DNA of 64,000 nt from Alcaligenes ammonioxydans (GTDB taxonomy: Bacteria; Pseudomonadota; Gammaproteobacteria; Burkholderiales; Burkholderiaceae_B). The stretch's first letter is position 1. Each line of letters opens with the position of its first letter. The position numbers and the translations under genes were made by a program. This document shows, in pieces, positions 9,331 through 19,314 of the stretch. The notes under the pieces were generated by a model. The model saw nothing but the letters and a program-made list of their open reading frames with translations. It made no database searches and was not told the DNA's origin. The DNA is taken from positions 1,178,001 through 1,242,000 of the forward strand of contig NZ_CP049362.1 of the NCBI RefSeq assembly GCF_019343455.1, written 5' to 3'.

Positions 9331-11055
9331 TTAGAGCGCGTCGCTGGCGTAATCGGCCAAGCGGGAGCGTTCCCCACGCTGCAGGGTGATGTGACCGGCA
9401 TGTGGCCAGCCTTTAAATCGGTCTACCACATAGGTCAGCCCTGAACTGCCCTCGGTCAGATAGGGTGTGTCGATCTGGGCAATATTGCCCAGACAGACGA
9501 TTTTAGTGCCTGGGCCAGCGCGCGTCACCAGTGTTTTCATCTGTTTGGGCGTGAGGTTCTGTGCCTCGTCGATGATCAGAAACTTGTTCATGAACGTGCG
9601 GCCGCGCATAAAGCTCAGGGATTTGACCTTGATCTTGGAACGTACCAGCTCCATGGTGGAGTTGCGCGGCGCCTCCGAGCCTTGTGGGTTGCTCAGGTTA
9701 CTGGACGATTTGCCGGTACCCAGATGCAGTACCTCCAGGTTGTCTTCCAGAGCGCCCATCCAGGGCTGCATTTTCTCTTCTTCAGTGCCGGGCAGAAAGC
9801 CGATGTCGTCTCCCACCGGCACGGTGGCACGGGTGATGATGATCTCGTTGTAGCGCTTGGTCTCCAGCGTCTGGGTGAGCGCGCTGGCCAGTGCCAGCAG
9901 CGTTTTACCCGTACCGGCATGGCCCAGCAGCGAGACGAAATCAAAATCGGGGTTCATCAACAGGTTCAGGGCAAAATTCTGCTCGCGGTTGCGAGCCGTA
10001 ATGCCCCAGACATTGTTCTTGCCATGGCTGTAGTCGCGCAAGGTGGCCAGCACCGCGGTGTTGCCGGCGGTCTCGCGTACCTGGGCGTACAGGGGATCGT
10101 CGCCTTCGGTAAACACGAACTGGTTGACCATGAACTGGCTGCATAGCGGCCCGCTGATGCGGTAGAAGGTGGTGCCACCTTGTTGCCAGGATTCCATGTT
10201 TTTGCCGTGCTTGGTCCAGAAATTGTCCGGCAAAGGCATGACACCGTCATAGAGCAGGTCGGAGTCATCCAGCACGTGGTCGTGGCGGTAGTCCTCGGCC
10301 AGCAGGCCCAGGGCCTTGGCCTTCAGGCGCATATTGATGTCTTTGGACACCAGAACCACTTCGCGCTTGGGCATGCTTTTGGTCAGGGCGTTGACCACGG
10401 CCAAAATGGCGTTGTCCGCCTTGCCCAGCGGTAGCTGGATGGGCAGGCTGGTATCGAGCGCGCTGGTCTGGAAGGTGACGGCGCCACGCGCTTCGGTATT
10501 GCCGATGCCATCCAGATTAATGGGCTTGTCCAGGCCATGATCGCCTACCAAGCCTTCCAAGGAACGGCTGACCTGACGCGCATTGCGAGCCACTTCGGAC
10601 AGGCCTTTTTTCTGGTGATCCAGCTCTTCGAGCACCATCATGGGCAGGAAGATGTCGTGTTCCTCAAACTTGAACAGCGAATTGGAGTCGTGTAGCAAGA
10701 CGTTGGTATCGAGCACAAACAGTTTGCGCTGAGTGGGAGCCAGACGGGTGCGCTTGCTGGCCGTCCCGGCTGCAGGCCTGGGGGCCTGAGCCGGATTGGC
10801 TGCCGCACTTTTGGCGGGAGCGGTCTTGGCGGCGGTGGCAGGCGCAGGCACTGCTGTCGGGGCTGCGGGCGCTGTTTTTACGGGCGCTGGTTTTTTGGCG
10901 CGGGGCGTGGCAGCTGCCTTGTTGCTGGCAGTGGCAGGACGGGCAGGGGGCGTGTCGGGTTCGTCTGGTTGTACGGGTGGATCGGCAAGGATGACACTGT
11001 CATCTTTTTCGCTAAGCAGGGTTCCCAGCTTGGTGGGCAACGTTGGTAGCGGCAT
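9331..11055 (-). CDS. PIN-domain/PhoH-family ATPase
   Basis: The protein joins an N-terminal PIN nuclease-like domain to a PhoH ATPase (PhoH2/YlaK type), implicated in RNA unwinding and cleavage. The frame extends up to 11169, but the ATG at 11055 is preferred because an AGGAG precedes it; this gives 574 residues. Residues 30-105 are a low-complexity Ala/Pro/Lys linker. The PIN domain starts near 110 with KLFVLDTNVLLHD (first acidic residue D116) and includes LEELD. The PhoH ATPase has Walker A GHAGTGKT at 378-385 and Walker B FLIIDEAQN, followed by LGNIAQID. It is not the classical ybeZ PhoH, which lacks a PIN domain. Confidence 0.9.
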   Translation of the reverse strand: MPLPTLPTKLGTLLSEKDDSVILADPPVQPDEPDTPPARPATASNKAAATPRAKKPAPVKTAPAAPTAVPAPATAAKTAPAKSAAANPAQAPRPAAGTASKRTRLAPTQRKLFVLDTNVLLHDSNSLFKFEEHDIFLPMMVLEELDHQKKGLSEVARNARQVSRSLEGLVGDHGLDKPINLDGIGNTEARGAVTFQTSALDTSLPIQLPLGKADNAILAVVNALTKSMPKREVVLVSKDINMRLKAKALGLLAEDYRHDHVLDDSDLLYDGVMPLPDNFWTKHGKNMESWQQGGTTFYRISGPLCSQFMVNQFVFTEGDDPLYAQVRETAGNTAVLATLRDYSHGKNNVWGITARNREQNFALNLLMNPDFDFVSLLGHAGTGKTLLALASALTQTLETKRYNEIIITRATVPVGDDIGFLPGTEEEKMQPWMGALEDNLEVLHLGTGKSSSNLSNPQGSEAPRNSTMELVRSKIKVKSLSFMRGRTFMNKFLIIDEAQNLTPKQMKTLVTRAGPGTKIVCLGNIAQIDTPYLTEGSSGLTYVVDRFKGWPHAGHITLQRGERSRLADYASDAL

Positions 11056-11107
11056 ATAACACGTACTCCTGGTTGTGTGTCGGCCCGCGGGCCGACACGG
11101 TAAGGTT

Positions 11108-11575
11108 TCAGGCGGTTTGCTGGACAGCCTGTAATACAGCCTGGACGTGGCCTGGCACTTTGATGCCACGCCATTCCTGAATCAAGACCCCGTGGGCGTC
11201 GATCAAGAAGGTGCTGCGCTCAATGCCACGTACCTGTTTACCGTACATGTTTTTCATTTTCATGACCCCAAACAGTTCGCACAAGCGCTCCTCGGTGTCG
11301 GCCAGCAAGGGGAAGGTCAGACCTTGCTTGTTGATAAAGCGCTCATGTGAACCTAGCGAGTCGCGCGAAACACCAATGATCTGCGCGCCTGCGGCCTCAA
11401 ATTCGGCCTGGGCATCACGGAAATTCTGGGATTCGGTGGTGCAGCCCGGGGTGTTGTCTTTAGGGTAAAAGTACAACACTGTCATTTTTCCTTTAAGATC
11501 AGCCGCGCTGAACTCGCCCTGCGTGGAGGGCACGGAAAAGTCGGGAATGGGGGCACCTATTTTTACGGCTGTCAT
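11108..11575 (-). CDS. bcp: Thioredoxin-dependent thiol peroxidase (PrxQ/Bcp)
   Basis: PrxQ-type peroxiredoxins reduce hydrogen peroxide and organic peroxides with electrons from thioredoxin. The 155-residue protein starts MTAVKIGAPIPDF. The peroxidatic Cys45 lies in DNTPGCTTE. The resolving cysteine found at position 50 in E. coli Bcp is replaced by Gln here. Another cysteine, Cys99 in ERLCELFGV, could serve as an alternative resolving residue as in some PrxQ proteins. The frame is open further upstream, but the ATG at 11575 overlaps the stop of the preceding gene (ATGA) and fits the family start. Confidence 0.93.
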   Translation of the reverse strand: MTAVKIGAPIPDFSVPSTQGEFSAADLKGKMTVLYFYPKDNTPGCTTESQNFRDAQAEFEAAGAQIIGVSRDSLGSHERFINKQGLTFPLLADTEERLCELFGVMKMKNMYGKQVRGIERSTFLIDAHGVLIQEWRGIKVPGHVQAVLQAVQQTA

Positions 11576-12015
11576 GCTTTTTCCTGTATGAGTAAGGCGG
11601 CAACGACTTTGCGGCCTTCGGACATGAGGATATTGTAGGTTCTGGCAGCGGCCTGGGTATCCATGATTTCCACCCCTATGCCCCACTGCAGCATTTCCTG
11701 GGTGACGGCAGGGCGCAAAAAATGCTGACGCTGTCCGGTCCCAATCAAAATCAGTTCCGGCGCATTGTCCGGGCGTGCGGGCGGGGCGTCATCCAGAAAG
11801 GCCATGGGGTCTTGCTTGAGCGATTCCAGTCCCGCAATTTGTCGCAGCAAGGCAGCGGTCAGCTCGGAAGCGCTTTGAATAGCCAGGGTCTGCACCGGTC
11901 CTTCAGGGCTAAAGAAGATGGAATGATCGTGGTTTTGAAAGTTGATCGCCACGTAGTCCTCACCGTAGGCGGTGATGGCATTTAGGGCGGGGTTATGTTC
12001 GCGTTGCAGTTGCAC
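11572..12015 (-). CDS. Mth938-like domain (DUF498) protein
   Basis: A 147-residue protein of the Mth938/Xcc1710-like family, whose members are small alpha/beta proteins without an established bacterial function. The family core ELILIGTGQRQHFLRP is at about residues 87-102, followed by GIGVEIMDTQAAARTYNILMSEGRKVVAALL, typical of the fold. There is no signal peptide or membrane segment, so it is probably cytoplasmic. It is the first gene of a two-gene unit with the peroxiredoxin. The shared ATGA suggests a common role, perhaps in redox or stress metabolism, but that is inference. Confidence 0.82.
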   Translation of the reverse strand: MQLQREHNPALNAITAYGEDYVAINFQNHDHSIFFSPEGPVQTLAIQSASELTAALLRQIAGLESLKQDPMAFLDDAPPARPDNAPELILIGTGQRQHFLRPAVTQEMLQWGIGVEIMDTQAAARTYNILMSEGRKVVAALLIQEKA

Positions 12016-12184
12016 GATGGGTCTCTCCGGTTTTCAGCTATCGATGATAGCGCAAAGCGTCAGCGACGATGCGGCAGCTGATCTGTTTGCAGTGATTCTC
12101 AGTCAGTCAATCATGGATTAAACTCTTTGATTTACTTCGCGCCTTCTGGTTGGGGTCTTCGCTTTTCTCTCATCAAGGAATGTC

Positions 12185-13372
12185 ATGATTCGCTTTCCGC
12201 GCATCGAGCGTTTGCCGCCTTACGTGTTTAACATTACAGGCGAGCTGAAAATGGCTGCCCGCCGTCGTGGCGAGGACATCATTGATATGTCCATGGGAAA
12301 CCCGGACGGTGCGACACCAGCGCATATTGTGGAAAAGCTGGTCGAGGCCGCTACCCGTCCGGACACACATGGCTATTCTGTCTCAAAAGGCATCCCGCGT
12401 TTGCGTCGAGCCGTGACCAATTGGTACGAGCGCCGCTACAATGTGCATCTGGACCCGGATCGCGAGGCGATTGTTACCATCGGCTCCAAGGAAGGTCTGG
12501 CCCATTTGATGCTGGCGACCCTGGATAAAGGCGACACCGTACTGGTGCCCAACCCCAGCTACCCCATTCATATTTATGGTGCCGTCATTGCCGGTGCCAA
12601 TATCCGTTCGGTACCGATGGTTCCCGGAGTGGACTTTTTTGATGAGATCGAAAAAGCCGTTCGCGAGTCTATTCCCAAACCCAAAATGATGATTCTGGGT
12701 TTCCCCAGCAATCCGACGGCCCAGTGCGTGGACCTGTCCTTTTTTGAGCGTATTGTGGCGCTGGCTCGTGAGCACGGTATTTTGGTGGTACACGATCTGG
12801 CCTATGCCGACATTACCTTTGACGGCTACGTGGCCCCCTCCATCATGCAGGTGGAAGGCGCGCGTGAGGTAGCCGTCGAGTTTTTTACCATGAGCAAAAG
12901 CTACAATATGGCCGGTTGGCGTATTGGTTTCATGGTGGGTAACGAGTCCCTGGTCAATGCGCTGGCACGGATCAAGAGCTATCACGACTACGGCACCTTC
13001 ACACCGATTCAGGTGGCTGCCATTGCGGCGCTGGAAGGGCCACAAGATTGTGTCAAGGAGGTGGTGGAGCAATACCGCCGCCGTCGCGACGTACTGGCCA
13101 AGGGCCTGCATGAGGCAGGCTGGATGGTCGATGTTCCCAAGGCATCAATGTATATCTGGGCCAAGATTCCCGAGTTCTACAAGGACATCGGTTCGCTGGA
13201 GTTTGCCAAGCGCTTACTGAGCGATGCCAAAGTAGCCGTATCCCCCGGCATCGGCTTTGGTGAGTATGGCGACAACTATGTGCGCTTTGCGCTGATCGAA
13301 AACGAGCAACGTACCCGTCAGGCGGTACGCGGCATCAAAGAAATGTTCCGTAAGGACGGATTTGTTCAATGA
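12185..13372 (+). CDS. alaC: Alanine transaminase (class I/II PLP aminotransferase)
   Basis: AlaC transfers the amino group of glutamate to pyruvate to make alanine. The 395-residue protein matches the AlaC/YfdZ type: [18 protein letters not shown], the [12 protein letters not shown] segment, and the PLP-binding Lys238 in [12 protein letters not shown]. It overlaps hom by four bases (ATGA at 13369), and hom in turn overlaps thrC, so the three genes form one coupled operon. That arrangement suggests the aminotransferase is co-regulated with threonine synthesis. Related aspartate or methionine aminotransferases cannot be excluded. Confidence 0.92.
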   Translation: MIRFPRIERLPPYVFNITGELKMAARRRGEDIIDMSMGNPDGATPAHIVEKLVEAATRPDTHGYSVSKGIPRLRRAVTNWYERRYNVHLDPDREAIVTIGSKEGLAHLMLATLDKGDTVLVPNPSYPIHIYGAVIAGANIRSVPMVPGVDFFDEIEKAVRESIPKPKMMILGFPSNPTAQCVDLSFFERIVALAREHGILVVHDLAYADITFDGYVAPSIMQVEGAREVAVEFFTMSKSYNMAGWRIGFMVGNESLVNALARIKSYHDYGTFTPIQVAAIAALEGPQDCVKEVVEQYRRRRDVLAKGLHEAGWMVDVPKASMYIWAKIPEFYKDIGSLEFAKRLLSDAKVAVSPGIGFGEYGDNYVRFALIENEQRTRQAVRGIKEMFRKDGFVQ

Positions 13373-14667
13373 GTCCTATCAAAGTAGGTTTGCTGGGTTT
13401 GGGTGTGGTTGGCAGCGGCACCTGGAACGTATTGAAACGCAACGCAGATGAAATCGCTCGCCGCGCCGGTCGCCGTATCGAGGTGGTCGCCATTGCTGTG
13501 CGGGACCTGGAAAAGGCACGCGCGCTGGTGGGGGACGAAGTCACCCTGACCACGGACGGCATGGACGTGGTGCGCAACCCCGAGATCGACATTGTGGTCG
13601 AGCTGGTGGGGGGCGACACCGTGGCACGCGAATGGGTGATGGAAGCGATTGCCCAGGGCAAGCACGTGGTTACCGCCAACAAGGCGCTGCTGGCCAAGCA
13701 TGGCAACAAGATTTTTGCTGCTGCTCACGAGCGCAGTGTCATGGTGGCGTTTGAAGCCGCTGTGGCCGGTGGTATTCCGATCATCAAGGCGATTCGCGAA
13801 GGCCTGACGGCCAACCGTATTCAGTGGCTGGCCGGCATTATCAACGGCACCACCAACTACATCCTGTCCGAAATGCGCAATCGTGGCGTCAGCTTTGCTG
13901 AAGCCCTGGCCGATGCCCAGCGTTTGGGTTACGCCGAAGCGGATCCTACTTTCGATATTGAAGGTGTGGACGCGGCGCACAAGCTGAGCCTGCTGGCCTC
14001 TCTGGCCTTCGGTATTCCGGTGCAGTTCAGCAAGGCCCACGTGGAAGGTATTACCAGCCTGGCACTGGAAGACCTGCAACACGCACAACGCCTGGGCTAC
14101 AACATCAAGCTGCTGGGTATTACCCGCGCTCGTGAAGAAGGCATTGAGCTGCGCGTCCACCCCACACTGGTTCCGCTGCAAAGCATGCTGGCCAATGTGC
14201 AAGGTGCCATGAATGCGGTGCTGGTGCACGGCGACGCCGTGGGCCAGACCGTGTACTACGGCGCCGGTGCCGGCGCCTTGCCCACGGCCTCGGCCGTGGT
14301 GGCCGACCTGGTGGACGTCACCCGTCTGCAAACGGCAGAACCCGAGCACCGTGTCCCTTATTTGGCCTTCCAGCATAACGCCATGTCCGATACGCCCATC
14401 CTGCCTATGGATGAAGTGGTGTCCTCGTACTACCTGCGTTTGCGTGTGGACGACCGTCCAGGTGTGCTGGCGGATGTGGCCCGTATTCTGGCTCAAGCCT
14501 CGATCTCGATTGGTTCCATGTTCCAGGAACCGGCCGGCGAGCAGGCCGACATCATTTTCCTGACGCACGAAGCGCGTGAAGGTGCCATCAATGGCGCAAT
14601 CAGCCAGATTCAGAATCTGCCCTTTGTACAGTCTGCCGTGACCCGTTTGCGCGTGGAGAACCTGTAA
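13369..14667 (+). CDS. hom: Homoserine dehydrogenase
   Basis: The enzyme reduces aspartate semialdehyde to homoserine, the branch to threonine and methionine. The 432-residue monofunctional protein has the NAD(P)-binding [13 protein letters not shown] at the N-terminus, [14 protein letters not shown] and the [17 protein letters not shown] catalytic segment. A C-terminal ACT domain, from [20 protein letters not shown], usually gives feedback control by threonine. It shares ATGA with alaC and a single base with thrC (TAATG at 14665-14669). Confidence 0.97.
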   Translation: MSPIKVGLLGLGVVGSGTWNVLKRNADEIARRAGRRIEVVAIAVRDLEKARALVGDEVTLTTDGMDVVRNPEIDIVVELVGGDTVAREWVMEAIAQGKHVVTANKALLAKHGNKIFAAAHERSVMVAFEAAVAGGIPIIKAIREGLTANRIQWLAGIINGTTNYILSEMRNRGVSFAEALADAQRLGYAEADPTFDIEGVDAAHKLSLLASLAFGIPVQFSKAHVEGITSLALEDLQHAQRLGYNIKLLGITRAREEGIELRVHPTLVPLQSMLANVQGAMNAVLVHGDAVGQTVYYGAGAGALPTASAVVADLVDVTRLQTAEPEHRVPYLAFQHNAMSDTPILPMDEVVSSYYLRLRVDDRPGVLADVARILAQASISIGSMFQEPAGEQADIIFLTHEAREGAINGAISQIQNLPFVQSAVTRLRVENL

Positions 14668-16076
14668 TGAATTACATATCCACGCGTGGCGGCATGAAGG
14701 CCCAACCATTTTCGGACATCTTGCTGGAAGGTCTGGCTCCCGATGGTGGTCTGGCCATGCCGGAAAGCTACCCGCAGGTCAGCGCCCAGATGCTGGAATC
14801 CTGGCGCGCGCTGAGTTATCCCGAACTGGCCGCCAAGGTGTTGGGGCTGTTTGTCACGGACATTCCCGCTGACGAACTGGCTACCTTGACTGCCCGCGCT
14901 TACGCACCCGGTGTGTTCGACAGCGAGCAGGTGGTGCCTGTCAAGGAGCTGGAGCCCGGTTTTGCTTTGCTGGGTTTGTCCCAAGGTCCGACCCTGGCTT
15001 TTAAAGACATGGCCATGCAGTTCCTGGGCCAGGTTTTTGAATACGTACTCACAAAGCGCAACAGCACGTTGAACATTCTGGGCGCCACATCCGGTGATAC
15101 GGGTTCGGCGGCTGAATATGCCTTGCGCGGCAAGCGTGGCGTCAGCGTGTTCATGCTCTCGCCTTACGGTCGCATGAGTGCGTTCCAGCGCGCCCAGATG
15201 TACTCCCTGCAGGATGAAAACATCCACAACCTGTCGGTGAAGGGGGTGTTCGATGATTGCCAGGACATCGTCAAGGCCCTGGCAGGCGACCTGGAGTTCA
15301 AGTCCCAATGGCATTTGGGTGCCGTGAACTCCATTAACTGGGCGCGTATTTCTGCTCAGGTGGTGTACTACTTCTGGGGCTGGCTGCGCAGCACCACAGC
15401 GGCCGGTCAGAAAGTTTCTTTTGCTGTTCCTTCGGGCAACTTTGGCAATATTCTGTCGGGTCACATTGCCCGCCAGATGGGTCTGCCGATCGCCAAGCTG
15501 GTTCTGGCCACCAACGAAAACAATGTGCTGGAAGAGTTCTTCCGCACCGGTATTTATCGTCCCCGTGGTTCCGAGCAGACATACGCCACGTCCAGCCCGT
15601 CCATGGACATCTCCCGCGCTTCCAACTTCGAACGCTTTGTGTTTGATCTGCTGGGCCGCGATGGCAGCAAGGTCAAGGCATTGTGGGAACAATTGGCCAA
15701 AGAAGGTCAGTTCGATCTGAGCGAGCATCTGCCACGCTTCCAGGAAGAGTTCGGCTTTGTGGCTGGTGCCAGCTCGCACCAGGACCGGTTGAACACGATC
15801 GCCCAGGTGAACGAGCAGTATCAGACGCTGATCGATCCGCACACGGCCGATGGCGTCAAAGTGGCCCAGGCCTACCGTGAAGATGGCATTCCCATGCTGG
15901 TATTGGAAACCGCCTTGCCCGCTAAGTTCTCCGAGACCATTGAAGAGGCCATTAGTCAGCCCGCTCCCGTGCCAGCGCACCTGGCCGGTCTGGCTGATTT
16001 GCCACAGAAAGTGGTGGTGATGGATGCGGACGTGGCCCAAGTGCGTCGCTATATCGAGGCACATGCCCCGCGCTGA
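14667..16076 (+). CDS. thrC: Threonine synthase
   Basis: ThrC converts O-phosphohomoserine to threonine with PLP. The 469-residue protein has the N-terminal STRGGM motif, the PLP Lys113 in TLAFKDMAMQFLG, the GATSGDTGSAAEYALRG segment and SGNFGN. This is the long bacterial/fungal class. It starts on the last base of the hom stop codon. A reading frame of comparable length on the opposite strand is only a shadow. A terminator-like structure follows at 16126. Confidence 0.97.
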   Translation: MNYISTRGGMKAQPFSDILLEGLAPDGGLAMPESYPQVSAQMLESWRALSYPELAAKVLGLFVTDIPADELATLTARAYAPGVFDSEQVVPVKELEPGFALLGLSQGPTLAFKDMAMQFLGQVFEYVLTKRNSTLNILGATSGDTGSAAEYALRGKRGVSVFMLSPYGRMSAFQRAQMYSLQDENIHNLSVKGVFDDCQDIVKALAGDLEFKSQWHLGAVNSINWARISAQVVYYFWGWLRSTTAAGQKVSFAVPSGNFGNILSGHIARQMGLPIAKLVLATNENNVLEEFFRTGIYRPRGSEQTYATSSPSMDISRASNFERFVFDLLGRDGSKVKALWEQLAKEGQFDLSEHLPRFQEEFGFVAGASSHQDRLNTIAQVNEQYQTLIDPHTADGVKVAQAYREDGIPMLVLETALPAKFSETIEEAISQPAPVPAHLAGLADLPQKVVVMDADVAQVRRYIEAHAPR

Positions 16077-16125
16077 TACTCGTCACTGCGCTTGTGATGA
16101 GCAGGCGCCGGTCTAAGACTGGTTT

Positions 16126-16204
16126 AAAACCCCGATTTTGCTGTTCCCGCTGCTCTGATCCTTGTTCAGTCGGCGAATCAGGAAAGCATCAATCGGGGTT
16201 TTTT
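16126..16204 (+). terminator. Long-loop terminator or structured 3' UTR of the alaC-hom-thrC operon
   Basis: AAAACCCCGATT (16126-16137) pairs perfectly with AATCGGGGTTTT (16191-16202), and the T run continues to 16204. The 53-nt loop is long for a terminator and holds an inner CTGAT/ATCAG pairing, so the RNA may be a small structured element ending in a terminator. Confidence 0.6.
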
Positions 16205-16380
16205 GCCTCTTGTCTGTGCCTGGCGTTCAGACAGACAAGGCGAGCTTTGCGAGGCGCGCTGAACCTTTGCTATCTTCTCTTCATCAAAAGAACACGATAT
16301 GCAGGCATGATGACGATGGCCTGTGATATCGGCAGATAGGCGGTTCGTCTATTGAACATAGAAGAAAGGATAGAAAAATC

Positions 16381-16938
16381 ATGAGTAAAACGACTCACGT
16401 GAAATTACGTCCCCTCGAGCGCGAGGACTTGCGCTTTGTGCACCTGCTGGACAATAACGCCAGCGTGATGCGTTACTGGTTTGAAGAGCCTTACGAAACC
16501 TACGGGGAGCTGGCAGCGCTGTACGATGAGCACATTCATGATCAGCGTGAACGTCGTTTTGTGGTGGAGTGGGAGGGGCAGCCCTCCGGTGTGGTGGAAC
16601 TGGTGGAAATTGATTATGTGCACCGCCGGGCAGAGTTCCAGATCATTATTGCGCCCGAGTTTCAGGGCAAGGGCATTGCCTCACGGGCAACCAAACTGGC
16701 TATCGAGTACGGATTTGGGGTGTTGAATCTGTACAAGATCGTGCTGATTGTGGATAAGGAAAACCACAAAGCGATTCACATCTATCAGAAGTTTGGCTTT
16801 CAGGTGGAAGGCGAACTCAAACACGAGTTTTTCATCAACGGCCAATATCGGGATGTGGTGCGTATGCGTTTGTTCCAGGCCGATTTTCTGGCCGCTCACA
16901 AACCGGCGCAGACTTTGCTGACACCGTCGGCGCAATAG
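16381..16938 (+). CDS. speG: Spermidine N1-acetyltransferase
   Basis: SpeG transfers acetyl from acetyl-CoA to spermidine or spermine and so limits polyamine toxicity. The 185-residue GNAT protein is very close, as remembered, to E. coli Spe[32 protein letters not shown], the [19 protein letters not shown] acetyl-CoA loop, [13 protein letters not shown] and [15 protein letters not shown]. It is a single gene with a 304-nt upstream gap that holds the thrC terminator. The polyamine transporter potFGHI is at 25-29 kb in the same window. The high similarity to an enterobacterial protein may only reflect family conservation. Confidence 0.95.
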   Translation: MSKTTHVKLRPLEREDLRFVHLLDNNASVMRYWFEEPYETYGELAALYDEHIHDQRERRFVVEWEGQPSGVVELVEIDYVHRRAEFQIIIAPEFQGKGIASRATKLAIEYGFGVLNLYKIVLIVDKENHKAIHIYQKFGFQVEGELKHEFFINGQYRDVVRMRLFQADFLAAHKPAQTLLTPSAQ

Positions 16939-17161
16939 TGTCTTGCCCCAATGGCCCCTGTTTGAAGAGCGTCTTACGCGGGGTCTTGGTTGATGGCTGG
17001 GTTTCTTGGCATGACTTCGTGTGACTACCTGGATGCGTAGGGTGCATGTGCCAGTTTATGCAGGGTCGTTTTCAAAGAGCGGATGTCGTCATGCTCAGAG
17101 CAGCAGGAAAGACAGGGGTTCGGCACCCTCGTTTCGGCTGTGCTCTGCTTGAATCCAGGAC

Positions 17162-18448
17162 TTACAGATGCGCCGCTGTCAGACCGCTGCGTACCGCGCC
17201 TTCCAGCACACCGGGATAGCCGGTATCAGTCCAGTCGCCTGCCAAACGAATGGCAGTCCAAGGTGTCGTCACGGAAGGTCGACGCAAGCCGGGCACGGCC
17301 GCAAAAGTGGCCCGTTTTTCGATAATCAGCTCGCTGGCCCGCACCGCAGGCATGGTTTTCAGGTGCCGGGTTTGGCTGCGTACCTGGGCGATAATCGTGG
17401 CAATCGCTTGCTCCCGGTCCAGCGCCTGCAGGCGTACCGCATCGCTGATGACAATCCCCACCAGCGTTTCGCCGCTACCCGGTTTCAAGGCGCTGTGATC
17501 AAACAGCCATTGCCCGCCGCTGCCACTGCTATCGTCCAGCATCAACATGGAGTGGGGCAGATTCCAGGGCTGTTCCAGTTCCAGATAGAGGGTGGCGATA
17601 GGGATATAGCTGAACGCCTCCAGATCTGCCAGCAATTGTTCGCTGGCCGGGCTGCTAGGTAGGTTGTGGAGTAAACGTGCTGCCTGAACCGGCGGGCAAG
17701 CCACAATGGCGGCATCAAAGTGCAGCCCATCAATCTGAACTCCGGCTGCGTTCAGTTCCAGTCGCTGCACCCGGTGTCCCAATTGAAGTTGAATGTCGCG
17801 CAGCGCTGGCTCACACCAAAGCTGGCTTAAGTCGGTTAGCGGGATCAGGGTTTGGCTGGCTTGACGGGGACCGCCCAGGCTGTCGCGCAGGACATGGGCA
17901 AAGAGTTGGGCGCAGGCCTGCTCAATGGGCGTATTCATGGCGGCCACACACAGCGGTTGCCAGAATAGACGGATGACATGGCTGTCTTGCTGGTGTTGCT
18001 CCAGCAACTGCAATACCGTCAGGCCTTCAGGAGTGCGCCAGTGCTGTTTCATCAGCCAACGGCAAAAACGGGCCAGCTTGATTTTTTGTGACCAGCTCAA
18101 GCCTTGAGCACCCAGCAGGCCCGTCAATAGATGCAAGGGGGCGGGCAGGGGACGGTTGCGCAGACGAAAGTGGCCGTCAGCAGCAAGGACATCCAGATCC
18201 CGGCGTTGCAAACGGGCAGATTCATCCAGGCCCACTTCCCTCATCAAGCCCAGTGTGACGGAGTAGGCCCCCAGCAGGATGTGCTGGCCATTGTCGGTGT
18301 CGCGCCCCAGATTGGGGCTGTGGATGCGGCGTGCGCGTCCGCCTATGTGACGTGAGGCCTCAAAGACACTGACCTGATGGCCCTGCGTCTTTAAGCGCCA
18401 GGCAGCGGCACAGCCTGCCCAGCCCGCCCCGATCACCGCGACTTTCAT
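17162..18448 (-). CDS. hpnE: Hydroxysqualene dehydroxylase
   Basis: HpnE is the flavoprotein that reduces hydroxysqualene to squalene, the last step of the HpnCDE route from farnesyl diphosphate. The 428-residue protein starts with the FAD dinucleotide fold VIGAGWAGCAAAWRL and EASRHIGGRARR. It ends with an amine-oxidase-type motif, LAGDWTDTGYPGVLEGAVRSG. It overlaps hpnD by four bases and is third in hpnC-hpnD-hpnE. No squalene-hopene cyclase gene is in the window, so the end product cannot be told from here. Confidence 0.92.
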   Translation of the reverse strand: MKVAVIGAGWAGCAAAWRLKTQGHQVSVFEASRHIGGRARRIHSPNLGRDTDNGQHILLGAYSVTLGLMREVGLDESARLQRRDLDVLAADGHFRLRNRPLPAPLHLLTGLLGAQGLSWSQKIKLARFCRWLMKQHWRTPEGLTVLQLLEQHQQDSHVIRLFWQPLCVAAMNTPIEQACAQLFAHVLRDSLGGPRQASQTLIPLTDLSQLWCEPALRDIQLQLGHRVQRLELNAAGVQIDGLHFDAAIVACPPVQAARLLHNLPSSPASEQLLADLEAFSYIPIATLYLELEQPWNLPHSMLMLDDSSGSGGQWLFDHSALKPGSGETLVGIVISDAVRLQALDREQAIATIIAQVRSQTRHLKTMPAVRASELIIEKRATFAAVPGLRRPSVTTPWTAIRLAGDWTDTGYPGVLEGAVRSGLTAAHL

Positions 18449-19308
18449 CGGCCCAGTTTGCGTTGCAGGCTACGCCCGCCCGACACCCAGGTTTTCCAGG
18501 CCAGCCAGAACTTGCGGATGGGGGTCAGGGAGATGCGTTGTTCCAGTACATGCCAGCGTTCGTCAACAATTTCGAGCAGCAAGGCATGGTAGATGGCGGC
18601 CATCAACAGGCCTGGGCGTTGTGCCCGGCGATCTGCATCGGGCAGGGCGCGCATGGCCTGGCGGTACAAGTCCTGGGCGCGTTCAGTTTGAAAGGCCATC
18701 AAGGCCTCGAAGCGTTCCGAGTGCTGCTGATCCAGAATTTCATGGGGGGCTACGCCAAACCTATCCAGATCGTCCTGAGGCAGGTAGATACGACCACGTC
18801 GAGCATCATCGCCCACGTCACGGATGATGTTGGTCAGTTGAAAAGCCAGTCCCAGTTTTTGTGCGTAATCGCTGGTCTGTTCCTGGGTCTGACCGAAAAT
18901 ACGTGCCGACAGCAGGCCGACCACACCGGCCGCGTGCCAGCAGTAGCGCTCCAGCTCGTTCCAGCTTTGGTAGCGTACCTGATCCAGGTCCATTTCCATT
19001 CCGTCGATCACGGCCAGCAACTCGTCCTGTGGCAGCTCAAAGGCGTGGATATGCGGAGCCAGAGCCTGCATGACCGGATGCTGGGTGCGGCCTTCATACA
19101 GGTCGGCGACCTGCGTGCGCCACCATACCAGCTTCATGCGGGCAACCGACTCCTCGTGAACCTCGTCCACTACATCGTCGACTTCGCGACAAAAGGCATA
19201 CAGGGCCGTGATGGCGCGTCGACGTTCGGGCGGCAGAAACAAAAAGGCGTAGTAAAAACTGGAGCCGCTTTGGGCCGCCTTGTTTTGACAATACTCGTCT
19301 GGGCTCAT
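18445..19308 (-). CDS. hpnD: Presqualene diphosphate synthase
   Basis: HpnD condenses two farnesyl diphosphates to presqualene diphosphate. The 287-residue protein belongs to the squalene/phytoene synthase family. The first aspartate-rich motif DDVVDE is at residues 44-49, and the second region is NIIRDVGDDARRGRIYLPQDDL. The opening MSPDEYCQNKAAQSGSSFYY is typical of HpnD. It begins 6 nt after the hpnC stop and overlaps hpnE, so the three are co-translated. Confidence 0.93.
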   Translation of the reverse strand: MSPDEYCQNKAAQSGSSFYYAFLFLPPERRRAITALYAFCREVDDVVDEVHEESVARMKLVWWRTQVADLYEGRTQHPVMQALAPHIHAFELPQDELLAVIDGMEMDLDQVRYQSWNELERYCWHAAGVVGLLSARIFGQTQEQTSDYAQKLGLAFQLTNIIRDVGDDARRGRIYLPQDDLDRFGVAPHEILDQQHSERFEALMAFQTERAQDLYRQAMRALPDADRRAQRPGLLMAAIYHALLLEIVDERWHVLEQRISLTPIRKFWLAWKTWVSGGRSLQRKLGR

Positions 19309-19314
19309 GGACGT

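Noticed and set aside
14610..16064. A 484-residue open frame antisense to thrC, longer than ThrC itself
   Set aside because: The plus strand encodes an unmistakable threonine synthase. Long antisense frames are common in GC-rich genes, and the translated composition (His/Gln/Arg-rich) is not protein-like.
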